Source of the DNA: Mytilus trossulus | Lineage: Eukaryota; Mollusca; Bivalvia; Mytilida; Mytilidae | Assembly: GCF_036588685.1 (NCBI RefSeq) | Contig: NC_086379.1 | Span: 15,671,862-15,735,861, forward strand | Direction: 5' to 3' | Length of the DNA stretch: 64,000 nucleotides | Shown here: positions 1-13,298 of the stretch, one piece after another | How positions within the stretch are numbered: position 1 is the first letter of the stretch | Layout of the letters: the number at the start of each line of letters is the position of its first letter | Made by a program: the position numbers and the translations under genes | Notes under the pieces: generated by a model | Told to the model about the DNA's origin: nothing | Databases searched by the model: none | The model's input: the letters and a program-made list of their open reading frames with translations, nothing else

Positions 1-1593
1 GCTGACGTTTAAATTTCTCGTTGCAAACAATCGAATACTGTCAGTCCTGTGATAGAACAATTTCATATATCAAAAATTTATATTCTTAATTCAGACGAAT
101 GCAGTCAGTCGATATTCCAATTTCCAATGAAGCATACATTTTCTACTCGAGTGTTAAATAGAAGCCTGATTTAGACTCATTACTAACAATCATGCCTATT
201 TACGATGCTTTAAATCAGACAGAACAATACATACTATTTGTATGTTACAAATTCTATTTAGTTGAACAACAAAGTACAAAATATTACATCCGTTTTTTGT
301 GTCTTATTTATCAAATTCATGACATTCTTGAACGGTATGATGAAGACAAGAAAAATTGTCATATCAATATAATAATAAATCAAATTCCGTTTACGCTTTA
401 TAAATCAAAATACTAAATCTAATTATAATTTTCTTTTCTATGTTGTTGTTTCTTCTTTTCTGCGTTCAAAAATATTCTTATCGGTATCTTTCAAGCGGAA
501 ACCTTGGCGCGTCAAAGTCCTCACCAAGTCAGGACTATGTCAATTGATAATTTATCAGATTTGTTGTATCTGTCCATTCTATCGTCTGCTGGTCGACTTC
601 GATGCTTGATTATCACGAAAAGATACCCCGATTTATCAGATTTGTTGTCTCTGGCCTTTTTATCGTTTGTTGATCCACGATGATCCACGATGATCGATTA
701 TCTTCTAAAGGTATCCCGATTGATATTTATTATAATCGAATGAATGCTTTATCAATCATTGCAAGAATACTTAACCGAGAACTGGATGATATAAGTAATC
801 GTCTATATTTGTTTTTCGTTTATTGTTTTGTCAAATATCAGACTGTTGTTTGAATAGCTTCATATTTTGTCATGTCGGAGCCTTTTACAGCCGTCTGACT
901 TATACGGTATTGTGTTTGAACTTTCTGAAAGATCGTACGACGCAATATAGTTGCTAAAATCAAATGTCATTTGGACTCTGGTGGATAGCTATGTCATTGG
1001 CAATGATACCACATATCCTTATCTTTAATATCATACATTAAATAACATCTACATTTATACGTCGTAGAAGTAAACTAGATAGTGTTTTCTAAAATATGCT
1101 AATGCTATTTTGAAACGTGATTACATTGTTTACCAAAAATAGCATCCCAAGAGCAATAGTTGATTTCACAATGGAACTGATTGACAACTATTCACACGTT
1201 TTACAAATGACTTTACATGGAGCAATAAATCACTGACTGTCATTCTATAATTGTTCAATTAAACAGTCCTTAAGATAGCGCTATAAGTGGTAATGATTGC
1301 GCTCCTAAAGACTTTCTAATTGTCAATTTTACGGGTTTACTGCATCATTCTTCAAAATTTAAGAGAATTTGAGAGAATTTGAAGAAACCTTCTCATTTAT
1401 CTAACAAACGGCTAGGTTGATATTTAACGTATGAGGTTGACAAGAACCTTTAGAGGAGAATGAACTGATTGCCAATCAATGTTCTAACTCATTTGTTCTC
1501 GAATGATTATAAATAGGTTTTTTGACATATTTCCCTTTGAAATCCTTTAAATTTTCAAAACAGAAATCAATTCCTCAGATACATTTTTTACAA
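1..1593. other. Non-coding
   Basis: AT-rich. Only the inverted SINE-like copy at 868-1025 is recognised; the 74-codon open frame at 192-416 has no recognisable domain. Confidence 0.6.
868..1025 (-). repeat. SINE-like dispersed repeat (family 1), inverted
   Basis: Minus-strand copy: cggagccttttacagccg at one end and attggcaatgataccacata at the other. Confidence 0.55.
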
Positions 1594-1790
1594 GTGACCT
1601 ATATATAGATATAAGGAGACGTTGTATGAGTGCCAATGAGACAACTCTCCATTCAAGTCCAAATTTATAAAGTGAACCATTACAGGTCAAAGTCCGGCCT
1701 TCATCACGGAGCCTTGGCTCACATCGAACAAAAAGTTGTCAAGAGCCCAAAAATTACTATTATAGTTGACACAAAAGACTACCAGCATTG
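1594..1790 (+). repeat. SINE-like dispersed repeat (family 1)
   Basis: Contains tgagtgccaatgagacaact and a later ccttggctcacat segment; same family as 9397-9600 and 10198-10380. Confidence 0.65.
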
Positions 1791-1999
1791 ATACGCAAAT
1801 GACAAGTCATAGCTATGAGCTATTCTAGAGGAATCAGCCTTAATTTAACATAACAGACTTTTATTTTCAATTCGAAGGGGTTTCGACCTCTCTAAATAAT
1901 TTGTTCCTCAAATTTTATGGTTAAATTTTATTATTCCCTTGCAAGAAATTTTGGGATGAGATGTTAGTTAAGTTTTTGACAGTTATTCCCTGTTGTAAA

Positions 2000-2665
2000 G
2001 TCGATTTGCTGTCAGCTGTTCCAAGTGGTTATTTCGTTGGTCTGTCAGTTTTTTTCCTTGTAGTTGTTCCGTTTATCAGTTATTCCCTGTGTCAGTTATT
2101 CTGGATTGTATTCTATCTGTCTGTTAGTTATTTTCAATGATTATTCCGATTGTCAGTCAGATATTCACAGATTGTATTACGTATGTCTGTCAGTTATTCC
2201 CATTGAATATTTTGTTTGTCAGTCAGTAATTCCAAGTAAATATAAACGTTGTCCATCAATTATTCGTGGTAATAATTCGTTTGTCTGAAATATTCCTGGT
2301 TATACCATATTTTATTTATTCTGGGTGGTTATTCTGCTTGACTGTAATTTATTTTAAAGTGATTATTTCGTTTGTCTATTACTTATTGTTCCAAGTGATT
2401 ATTTCGTTTGTCTATTACTTATTCAAAGAGATTTTTTCGTTTGTCTATTATTAATTTCCATTGCATTTTTCGTTTGTCAGTTATTTTCAGCGGTTATTCC
2501 GTTTGTCTGGTAGTTATTCCCAGTGGTTATTCCGTTTGTCTGTCAGTTATTCCGAGCGGTTATTCCGGTAGTCTATCAGTTATTCCCAGTGGTTATTCCG
2601 TTTGTCTATCAGTTATTCCCAGTGGTTATTCCGTTTGTCTATCAGTTATTCCGATTGATCATTAT
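2000..2665 (+). repeat. Degenerate ~33-bp minisatellite
   Basis: Repeated tccgtttgtctgtcagttat and ttcccagtggtta blocks, most regular at 2480-2650 and progressively decayed upstream. Open frames across it encode only repeat-derived VCLSVIPSGYS strings and are not credible genes. Confidence 0.8.
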
Positions 2666-3557
2666 TTCGTTACGTTAAAAAGGACTGTATAAATGAGGAA
2701 ATACTGTACGTAATAATTTGCCGGTACTTAAATGTCCGAGTATTTCTCTTTTGTCAATTGGGATTTACTTAAAAGCTAAATATCAAATTTCTATCATAGC
2801 GATATTCAAAATCCAAAAGCTTTACTTAACTTAGTGGCCATCACGTGTAATAAAATATAGATGAAAAGAGCAGACATTATGATATCATAACTTAATCATT
2901 TGTCTCAGACAGTTCATCTACCATAAAACAGATCGTATTAAGATTATATATCAAATATTGAGGAACCAAAACATTCGATGTATTTGTTTTTGAAGTATTT
3001 GATAATGGTACATTTATTTATGATTGGTACATTAATAATATCACCTTGGATGCCATGTTCAGTTTGATTAAACGTCAAAACAGACTGAACATGCTATGAT
3101 GAAACTAATCTCTCAGAAGGAATATAAGAGTTTTATATGTTTCACATATCGTTGTAATACATAAACTGACATTTAGACATGAATCAAACCGATGGTTTAT
3201 ACTTTTTTAGCATCTTAGATTCTTTCATGAATATATCCGATTTTGAATTATCAAGAGAGACTGCTTCTTGTAGATAACAAAGAGAATTACATTTTTTTTT
3301 AAGAAAAGGTTCTCACAAGAGTCCATTGCGAAAATCTATAATATCTGCAAAGAGTTTGTTTGGCTTTATCCGGTTTTAGCAAAGACTGAATGGTTAAAAA
3401 ACGTCTTTAATTAGTTCATTAAACTTAAATTTGCATTTTTTTCATCACAGAATTTTATGGCAACACTGTTGATGTAAAGACAGAGACATTTTCCTATAAT
3501 ATTTGCTTGATCCTCATTGAAGACGCAACTGTTGTTTATACTTTAATGGGAGCACTA

Positions 3558-4362
3558 TATGATCTGCTGATCCTTCCGCTGCACATGAGATCATTCCCGG
3601 TTTTGTGCATGATCTGCTGATCCTTCCGCTACACATGAGATCATCCCCGGTTTTGTGCATGATCTGCTGATCCTTCCACTGCACATGAGATCATCCCCGG
3701 TTTTGTGCATGATCTGCTGATCCTTCCGCTGCACATGAGATCATCCCCGGTTTTGCGCATGATCTGCTGATCCTTCCGCTGCACATGAGATCATCCCCGG
3801 TTTTGTGCATGATCTGCTGATTCTTCCGCTACACACGAGATCATCCCCGGTTTGGTGCATGATCTGTTGATCCTTCCGCTGCACATGAGATCATCCCCGG
3901 TCTTGTGCATGATCTGCTGATTCTTCCGCTGCACATGATATCATCCCCGGTTTTGTGCATGATCTACTGATCCCTCCGCTGCACATGAGATCATCCCCGG
4001 TTTTGTGCATGATCTGCTGATCCTTTCGCCGCACATGAGATAATCCCCGGTTTTGTGCATGATCTGCTGATCCTTCCGCTGCACATGAGATCATCCCCGG
4101 TCTTGTGCATGATCCGCTGATTCTTCCGCTGCACATGAGATCATCCCCGGTTTTGTGCATGATCTGCTGATTCTTCCGCTGCACATGAGATCATCCCCGG
4201 TTTTGTGCATGATCTACTGATCCCTCCGCTGCACATGAGATCATCCCCGGTTTTGTGCATGATCTGCTGATCCTTCCGCTGCACATGAGATCATCCCCGG
4301 TTTTGTGCATGGTCTGCTGATCCTTCCGCTGCACATGAGATCATCCCCGGTTTTGTGCATGA
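3558..4362 (+). repeat. 50-bp minisatellite, about 16 copies
   Basis: Unit gatctgctgatccttccgct plus gcacatgagatcatccccgg plus ttttgtgcat, with a few substitutions per copy and no length change. It is locally much more GC-rich than its surroundings. Confidence 0.95.
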
Positions 4363-6216
4363 TGGGATTTGTTCGTGTGTTGTTCACTCTTAAGTATTTT
4401 ATGTTGTGTTTTGTGTACTGGTGTTTTCATTTTTACCATCACATCGTTATCTTGTTTTTGGCTTATTTATTTTAGTGTCCCATTTGTATAATTTGCCTCT
4501 TTTTAAAACTATACTGGTAACGATCGTTTACATTCAGTACTTAAGTTTTACTGTAAGCAGATGCTTCATATTTCGTACCTTTACATAGTGTTCGCCATTT
4601 TCGCAACAAATACTGAAAAAAAATCTTTATAAGGTAACATCGAATTATTTTTTTATTAAAATATTTCTTGATTTCAATTTCTATTTGCTTTTTTTATTAA
4701 CAGAGTTTGAAGAAACCTATGAAAATGCATACGTTGAAAAAATGAAAGCTGACACATTGGAAACAGAGAAATGACATGTATGACAATCTATAGACCACAA
4801 ACTACTTTCAACTTAGTTCCGTCTTTTCCATAATATATGATAGTTTACCCTACGACATCAACAAATTCATAGTATAACACATTGGTACATGTAAATTCTT
4901 TAACCCTAACACTTGACAAAACAATTATGGCAGAACTAGCACAACACAGTACTCATAGCTAAGAAGCTGATGAATTTTAGAGGAAAAAATTATGTATTGA
5001 TAGTTTCTAAACAATGATATATTTGTATAGCACTAAAAATAAGTCTGTTATATAAAACTTTACAAACTTGACACAAAGATTTTTCAATATGACGAGCATA
5101 TGCCATTCGTCATAGTTCTTTGTAAAGGTTTGTCATTCGCTTCTATCAGAGATAAAACCATTATTTTTCTTTTTATGTAAAATAAATTGAATTTTCCAAT
5201 AATCTTTCTCTCTAGACGGAAATTAATAAAATGGCACCGAAAACAAATATGACTAAAAGTCAAAACAAAACATCAAGACTGACTGATAACTGTTCTTTGA
5301 ATATTCATGAAACGCTGTTGTTACTTTTCTTTTTGTGACATATTGAAATGAAATCATTACATTGAAACAGACAATCGTATAACAGAATTTGAATATTTGA
5401 CAGGGATTTGTAACCATATTGTCGCCTCTACGTGTTGAACAAGATTTGGTTATATTCCTAATCATATATACAAGTAAACTGAATTGTCTAAGTACAGCAG
5501 ATTAATACAGAATATTATCTATGTTTGAAGAATATAAGCTACATGTGTCAATACCTGAATTGATAGTATGGAAAATAAGAAAGATGTAATAGTTGAGTTG
5601 TTTTACATTTGTGATTTCGGGGCCTTTTATAGCTGCCTATGCGGAACGGGCTTTGACCATTGTTGAAGGCCGTACAGTGACTTGTTATACAATATCTTTT
5701 TTATTATAATAATTATTAAATTAACAGCATAAAAAGACTCGTATTCTAGTCAGAATTTACGTCGTCGTCTTTAGTGTTTTATTCTTTTCAAACGCTTTTG
5801 ACACGGACCCTCCCAAAAAATAGAACGGAAACAAGCTTCATCAATGAACGACGAACTTCCTAACCTACAAACGAGTTGTACTAGATGAGGAGGTTCAAGA
5901 CTGGTCAGTATACTTACTCGACAATCGCAAGACACAATATGCAGACCCTTATAATAATGTGTCACATAAACATCTCGACTTTAACAATTTTTATTAAATA
6001 TTATCAAAAGAGGGACGAAAGATACTAGAGTAATTGGTAAAACTTAGGAATGACTTTCAACTCCAAAAAAACGAACCAAAAATTTAGCAAATTCTACAAC
6101 ATTATCTGACATATATTTGAAGCCCATCGAATATCGTACAACTTAAAAAGGAACACACATGCACAACATGAGATATTAGAATCATAAAAACAAGTGCAGA
6201 TTCTTCAACTTACCAA
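4363..6216. other. Non-coding
   Basis: AT-rich sequence between two minisatellites with one family-1 repeat fragment. No exon-like open frame with splice sites was recognised. Confidence 0.55.
5618..5695 (-). repeat. SINE-like dispersed repeat fragment (family 1), inverted
   Basis: ggggccttttatagctgcct through ttgaaggccgtacagtgac. Confidence 0.5.
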
Positions 6217-6794
6217 CTTGTACAGTGTATGGGTAATATCATAGATTCTGGTACAGGGCTTAGAATTAACTTGTACAGTGTATGGGTAATGTCATATATT
6301 CTGGTACAGGGCTTAGAATTAACTTGCACAGTGTATGGGTAATGTCATATATTCTGGTACAGGGCTTAGAATTAACTTGTACAGTGTATGGGTAATGTCA
6401 TATATTCTGGTACAGGGCTTAGAATTAACTTGTACAGTGTATGGGTAATGTCATATATTCTGGTACAGGGCTTAGAATTAACTTGTACAGTGTATGGGTA
6501 ATGTCATATATTCTGGTACAGGGCTTAGAATTAACTTGTACAGTGTATGGGTAATGTCATATATTCTGGTACAGGGCTTAGAATTAACTTGTACAGTGTA
6601 TGGGTAATGTCATATATTCTGGTACAGGGCTTAGAATTAACTTGTACAGTGTATGGGTAATGTCATATATTCTGGTACAGGGCTTAGAATTAACTTGTAC
6701 AGTGTATGGGTAATGTCATATATTCTGGTACAGGGCTTAGAATTAACTTGTACAGTGTATGGGTAATGTCATATATTCTGGTACAGGGCTTAGA
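6217..6794 (+). repeat. 53-bp minisatellite, about 11 copies
   Basis: Unit cttgtacagtgtatgggtaa plus tgtcatatattctggtacag plus ggcttagaattaa. Internal copies are essentially identical; only the first carries several differences. Confidence 0.95.
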
Positions 6795-8165
6795 CATCAA
6801 ACTATGACTGTAATTGCAAAAAATCGTCAAAATTATTGCATTTTCTCTAACTATATTTTCAGAAATTTAACTGATTGAATTCTTTCAACAGTGGTGATTA
6901 AAAGTGAAGAAAGCACATTAAATGGAAGATAACCATTTAAAAAATTGTCTTAAAATCATAAATCTCAAATTTCAAATCCATAGCTGATTTTTTTTAAGAT
7001 ATGACATGTTGTTGATTAAATTTCTATTCTGGTTATGCTTCTTATTCTAGTAATACAAGAAAAAAGAGACTAGTAAATAAATTATAAAATTTTCCGACAG
7101 TCTGAAATTAAATTTTCTCTTCCTTTTCGTTTGTTTCGTTTTCCACATGCAGACGGAGATTCTCTATTCCTACGAAGAACCATTCTCATTGAATTTATTT
7201 TTCAATTTGATAAGTCTTATCAACGTCAGTTTGAGGCTCTCTTGTGGTATAATATTTCTCCCTTGTGATTGTAAGCAGACAATAATTTCATTAGTTCTAT
7301 ATATACATTCACAATTGAAACAAAGAGTTTGAACTTGATTGAATTATCAGTTTTATAGTGTTGACATAAAGAATTGATTTTGGCAAGTGAAAACGTCTTC
7401 AGAGGAGAAGATCGGTATAATTACTCTCTTTTGGTCACTCTTATTTTGATGTTAATTAATCGAATGGTTGTTGATTTTTATACGTCAAGTGGCAATATTC
7501 CATGAAGATTCAATAAAGGGTCAAACATACAATAAATCAGTCTGTCGTGTCTTTAAAAGACGTGAACCCCCAAGGGTGACTAAGCGAATCGAAATGTGGT
7601 AATTCTTGGTCTTCTTTTGACCCTTGTAAAGTTAGGCGTTCGTTTTGCTGTGCCTGAGGATGCACAAGTACGTAGCCACGGTCGGTAGCACTCAGGACGT
7701 TAAAAATGATGCCTATATTAGAAAAAAGTCACGCTGTCTGATCGTAACAACTCTTTGTGAAAGGCTATATGTGGCCTGCTGCAATTCAAAATATATGTCC
7801 CTGATTAATTTACCCGCATTTTTTAGTTGCAGTCCCAAGTTTCATGAACTTCATCCAGGACGCCCCAATAACAGGACAATCATGATACCTGTGTATGTTT
7901 TATTGAGTTATTGTCACTGTGACTGCAAATGGTAGAAAAACAACTACTGTAACAATCAATCTATCATGGACATGGAATAATGTTGAGACTTGAAGTTTCA
8001 CTGCGACTAAAGATCAAAGAGCAATATTGAAATATTTGGTGAAAAGGTGATATACAATCAACCATGAGGATGGTATCTAAAAACAAGATATTCGAGTTGA
8101 CGTTGAAGTCGTGTGATCTCACTCGAAATACATACACATACACACAAAATAGTACCAAAGTGAAT

Positions 8166-8256
8166 GCTAGCCATAAAATAGTACCGATGCTAGCCATAAA
8201 ATAGTATCGATGCTAGCCATAAAATTGTAACGATGCTAGCCATAAAATATAATTGC
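8166..8256 (+). repeat. 23-bp tandem repeat, four copies
   Basis: gctagccataaaatagtacc plus gat, with single-base variants. Confidence 0.8.
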
Positions 8257-9396
8257 CGTCAGATTAGGACGGTCCAGTCAAATCCTTTGAAGTAACTCGT
8301 TTTCCAAAACTATTTTTTTTTTACCTAGCAGTATTATTAACAGGTAAACAAGTAACAGTTATGCATCATTCACAAATACCCGATAAGGTCAAATACGCCG
8401 AAGAAACTCGATAAGTCCGCTACCATTCTATACACCGTGAAATAAAGCCCCGTGTTACTCCCCCTCCATCTTGAGCAAACGGTTATGTAAATATTTCTTT
8501 TTGTGTGACTGTTTATTTATGTGGTTCTTTTTGTGGTCCGCGTTTAACCTTTGTCGATTTCTTTGAAAAGTCGCAGATTACAATGTCGGGTTAGAAATGA
8601 AGGATAAAAACGGTACATGTATATGTACATTTATTTATATTCGCTCCGAGGCAGGAGTACCAGATTATTCTTTAAGCCATTTATGTTAACCTATGTTTCT
8701 CTATTTTTTATTTTAGTTTGTACATTTCCCTTAATATTTGCTCCATTTTCTCTCTTCTATACCCTATTATGCGAAAATACGTCAGATATTACTATATTTA
8801 ATTCTTCTATTCGAAATTGGGAAAATCGCTTCTTTTTAAGGCAAATAAAACGAGAACTTTAAAAGTGCATACGGTGTCAAACCATTCCTTATAAATATGA
8901 AAAATGTAAAGCTATGAATTCAATATTCAGACAAAATAGGATTGAAAATTGACAATTTGTAATTTTCTGATGAAAGACATGATCGATAAATGAATTTTAC
9001 TGTCTAGTGGAAATATGAATGGTTTTTTTTTTATTTTCCATAAAATTCTATCAAATAGCAATAACACATGTATTGAACATGTTAAATCTGTTTCCCAAGA
9101 CGATCAACCTATGATGTCATCTGTGAAATAGAAAATCACGAATACATTTACTGCTAAAAGACTTCACAAGAATTCAATTACACCTAAACTGTGACTTGGT
9201 ATATATTCTTTTTTATGGTAAATTTTCCTACACATTTGATTTTTACGTCCCATATGAAGCTGAAATTAACTTCACGGAGAAATAAATTCGGTGAATTAGA
9301 TATCACCTAGAAGAGTACTAATAAAGAGGATGAAGAGGTAACATGTCGACTCTGGTTTTGCAAAACCTGCATGACTTAAATAGTAAACATACAAGA

Positions 9397-9600
9397 TAGA
9401 TATAGGAAGATGTGGTATGAGTGCCAATGAGACAACTCTCCATCCAAATAACAATTTATAAAAGTAAACCATTATAGGTCAATGCACGGCCTTCAACACT
9501 GAGCCTTGGCTCACACCAAACAACAAGCTATAAAGGACCTAAAATTACTAGTGTAAAACCATTAAAACGGGAAAATCAACGGTCTAATCTATATAAAAAA
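9397..9600 (+). repeat. SINE-like dispersed repeat (family 1)
   Basis: Begins gatataggaagatgtggtat, then gccaatgagacaactctcca, a taggtcaatgcacggccttc segment and ataaaggacctaaaattact. A clear full-length-looking copy. No target duplication identified. Confidence 0.7.
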
Positions 9601-10197
9601 AAACGAGAAATGAGAAACACGTATAAATTACACCAACAAACGAGTCACAACTACTGACATCAGATTCCTGACTTAGAACAGGTGCAATCATTTGCAGCGG
9701 GATAAAACGCTTTAATGATACCAAACCTTCTCCCTTTTTCTGAAACATTACTATAACATGTATAACATAACAATATAGAAAAACACACGATACAATATCA
9801 ATTGGCTCAATCAAAAAAACGTTTGACGTACACTTCACATAACTTAGTATGTGCATGTGCCATGTAAATAATGTTTTATTCCGAATACCTGTCTGTTTAA
9901 AAACAAGAAAAGTGTAAACATGCACTTATTTATTAAAAATGAGTTATGATAATGGACGTTTTTAATGACCTTGACTGGCTATACAGCCCTCGCACGATCG
10001 GAATAAGAATAAGTAAGCTTCCTGATAAAGAAATATATACATCAACTGCATGGTCGAGGTTTTTTTTTAAGTCTTGAATATGCATGAAATACACATAATT
10101 GCTAATAGCCGTTTAGCAATCATCAATATTGAAAAAACGAGACTTTTTATCAGTTTCCAAACATTTGATGAAAATCATATGTCAGGAAACTATATAA

Positions 10198-10380
10198 AAA
10201 AGAAGATATGGTATGATTGCCAATGAGACAGCTATCTACAAAAGACCAAAATGACAAAGACATTAACAACTATAGGTCACCGTACGGCCTTCAACAATGA
10301 GCAAAGCCCATACCGCATTGTCAGCTATAAAAGGCCCCGATTAGACAATGTAAAACAATTCAAACGAGAAAACTAATATA
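10198..10380 (+). repeat. SINE-like dispersed repeat (family 1)
   Basis: Contains gaagatatggtatgattgcc, accaaaatgacaaagacatt, taggtcaccgtacggccttc and ctataaaaggccccgatt; the subfamily most common in this window. Confidence 0.72.
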
Positions 10381-12539
10381 TGGTTTAACTCTCTCAGAAA
10401 AAAGTTGACCTTTGCTGAATTTAGCTTTATTTCAGTCTTTTTTGTCATAAAGATCCTAACAATTCTTCGCATTTATACATCCCTGACTTTCAAATGTTTT
10501 TTCGTATTTATACATTCTTATCTTTCAAATGATTAGATAAACAAAAACTTTAATCGATAATAATAATCTGTATTTGTCATATAAGTAACATTTTACTTGT
10601 GACATAAACAAAAGTAACAACAGCAATAAAATAACTGAGTTGAACACACACATATTTATATATATACAAGTAAAACTAACTTGAGTCCCCTGTCCTCAGC
10701 TCCAAAGACTGTTTTATAAAGGAACCTGTTTTTTTTCACTTGGTTTATATTAGAAGGATTAAGTAGGACTACTAGTTATGATAAAGTCATATCAAGAAAA
10801 GCGTTTCGGGCTCACGAGTTTTATAAATGGTTATTTTCATTCTGACTTATGAAACATGGAATTATAATAATCTAAGAAAAATTATAACTTTCGTTTGCTG
10901 TGTTTATTTTTTTTAATAAATCTAGTAGATAATGTAATTGTTTTTCGTTTGTTATTTGCTTTTTGTTGTTGTTTTGGAAAGAAAAAATATACATGAACCT
11001 ACAACATCTAATGTAAGAGTGTAAGAGTCCAGCAATATTCGTCTTTGGTGTTAATGGTTGACCAGCATGTCCGGTTGTACTGTCTAATATTTTTGGTAGC
11101 TGTTGTTATACCTTTTATGTACGTCTATCATTCCCCGTTAATCCAAAACATATATCATATAATAGGTGTATCATAATGATTGACAATTTCCACCCCTAAA
11201 ATAACAAATATACCTGGATGTACACGGTAGCTTCCCTGTTGTACATGTACAATTTGTGCATATTATTTAATAAAGCCCCCAGGAGGTTAAATTGTCGTTT
11301 TTTTTGTGGCAATCTTTTAATTTTATTTCGGAGAGACGTTTATCAGAATAATATCTTGAAAAGGGTGAGTTATATCTAGATTTATTCGTTTTTATTTATT
11401 TATTTGCATTATTCTTAAAATCACTTTTATTGTAATTGGATATTTCCGTAAATACGCACGAAGTAAATAATAACAATATCTAAGAACATTCGGTTATAAA
11501 AGATAAACCATTCAACTAGAATAATTATACAAATTTGAACAGTTTTTTATTTGCCTATTTTCCTTTTTGATTGGCAACAATTTCTATGAAAAATATCAAA
11601 TCAGTGTTCAAAAAGTCTCGAAACAAATGTAAGCATTCATTTGAATAAATCAGTAAGGCAAATTGGATATCCATTTAACCAATTGGAAAAGTACTAAATG
11701 AAGACTTTTTGACTTTCTTTGACATTTCGATTTAGATTAGTGCTGGCATCTATATACGATTAAAGGGCGAATTCCAATAAATGGGTCGTGTCACATGTTT
11801 AAAACAACCAATGCATTAAACTGGGGTTTATTCCCGATTGTCTCACTTTTTAAAATTTTAGAGTTCTGGTTGTCTAACATGAAAAGTTCTGATTATCCAA
11901 CATTATTTTATCATGAAGTCAAATGTTCTAAAATATACAAGTTAACTGTTGATTGTTTTGCTAAATAAACAGGAATTAAATATTGCACATACAATATCAA
12001 TTTTATAAAAGTATAAACAAAAACGTTTTTTTAAATCAAAAGTTTCATTCATTTTTACTTTTAATTAAAAACAATTTTATATTTCGGAATAATGAAAAAT
12101 TCCATTTTTTTAAAACAAATGTCAATTATACCGTAAATTTAATTTTATTTTTCCTATAAACTTGGTAAATAAATTTAGAAATAAAACATACAGTTGGAGA
12201 AAAAATAATGCATAAACTCATTTACATTTTACACTTAACACGAACTAGTTGATGAAGCCGATATGTTTCCATTTGTCTTTGCAATTTTACTAGTGAAGTT
12301 AGGGGACATCAATACAACATTCTCTGCGCTATTGTGCAAACACCTAATGTCAGATCCATCTGAACCCAACAACTTTCTTTATTGACAACGAAGTTGCTGT
12401 CTAGAGTTCTGCAAAATCAACCTTTCCAAGAATCACTATTGAAGGTTGTTTTCCCCAATATTCCCAGTGTCTTTGCAATAAAGATCAGTTAACAGGAATT
12501 GTCACCAATTATAAAGAAGAACAAGGCTTTCATTAGAAT

Positions 12540-12665
12540 TAAGAAGATGTGGTATGATTTCTTATCAGACAAATCTCAACAAGAGATCAAAATGACACAG
12601 AAATTTACCGCTATAGGTCTCCGTACGGTCTTCAACAATAAGCAAAACCCATACTGCATATCAAA
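12540..12665 (+). repeat. SINE-like dispersed repeat, partial (family 1)
   Basis: agaagatgtggtatgattt to caaaacccatactgcat, diverged and truncated at the 3' side. Confidence 0.6.
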
Positions 12666-13280
12666 ACAATTCCCATCTGTCCCACATTTTAAGTTCCCAA
12701 TTGTTCCACTAACATATTCCCGATTGACCCACAAAATTTATTTACTTTTTCACCTGTAATTTCAAAAAGTGGGACAATCGGGAAGACACCAAACTGCATG
12801 ATGTTAAGCTTCAAATGAAAATCGGGAAAATAAGGCATTGTTCATGCACTATTTAATTTTCGGAAATATTATTGACTTTTATAATATTTCAAGATATATG
12901 TGCATTTGTATAGAGAGCACACGAAATTGTCACAAAAACTTTTTTTTAAACCGGAAAATTCATGTTTGTAATGCACTTTATTTTTTACGATCTGAAATGT
13001 ACAAGTTGTATAATGAAATCATTGATGGAACATGATAAAAGCTGGTTGAATGATTATGATTTCACTAAATATTTTTGATAACTTTCCTCGAATTTTAGTG
13101 TAATTATTGACGCATTGTAAACATACTCCTTAATAAGTTTCTATTTTAAATTGAATTCCTCAAAATAGTAAAATCTGTTATTTTCAAAATCAGCTCAAGA
13201 CAGTAATCATTGAATGGTTGTGATAGTCCCCATTATTATTTATAATCCGTTACCAGTTTGTTGAGTATGTTATTATTTTT

Positions 13281-13286
13281 TTTCAG
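13281..13286 (+). other. Splice acceptor before CLN8 start
   Basis: A T-rich tract ending in tttcag precedes the short 5'UTR segment 13287-13298 and the CLN8 ATG. The exon reads GAT CGT ATC ACC before ATG with no in-frame stop, so the start rests on the Kozak context and on alignment to the N terminus of the family. Confidence 0.7.
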
Positions 13287-13298
13287 GATCGTATCACC

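Larger units (their letters stand above)
6795..13280. other. Non-coding / CLN8 upstream region
   Basis: Contains the 23-bp repeat, three family-1 repeats and long AT-rich stretches. A 5'UTR exon of CLN8 should lie here but cannot be located by eye. Confidence 0.5.

Noticed and set aside
2064-2692. Overlapping frames encoding SVIPSGYSVCL-type repeats
   Set aside because: Products of the degenerate 33-bp minisatellite in several frames.
3891-4184. 97-codon minus-strand open frame
   Set aside because: It lies wholly in the 50-bp minisatellite and merely repeats the unit in three frames.
9584-9925. 113-codon minus-strand frame
   Set aside because: Overlaps a dispersed repeat, has no recognisable domain, and no splice or codon-usage support.
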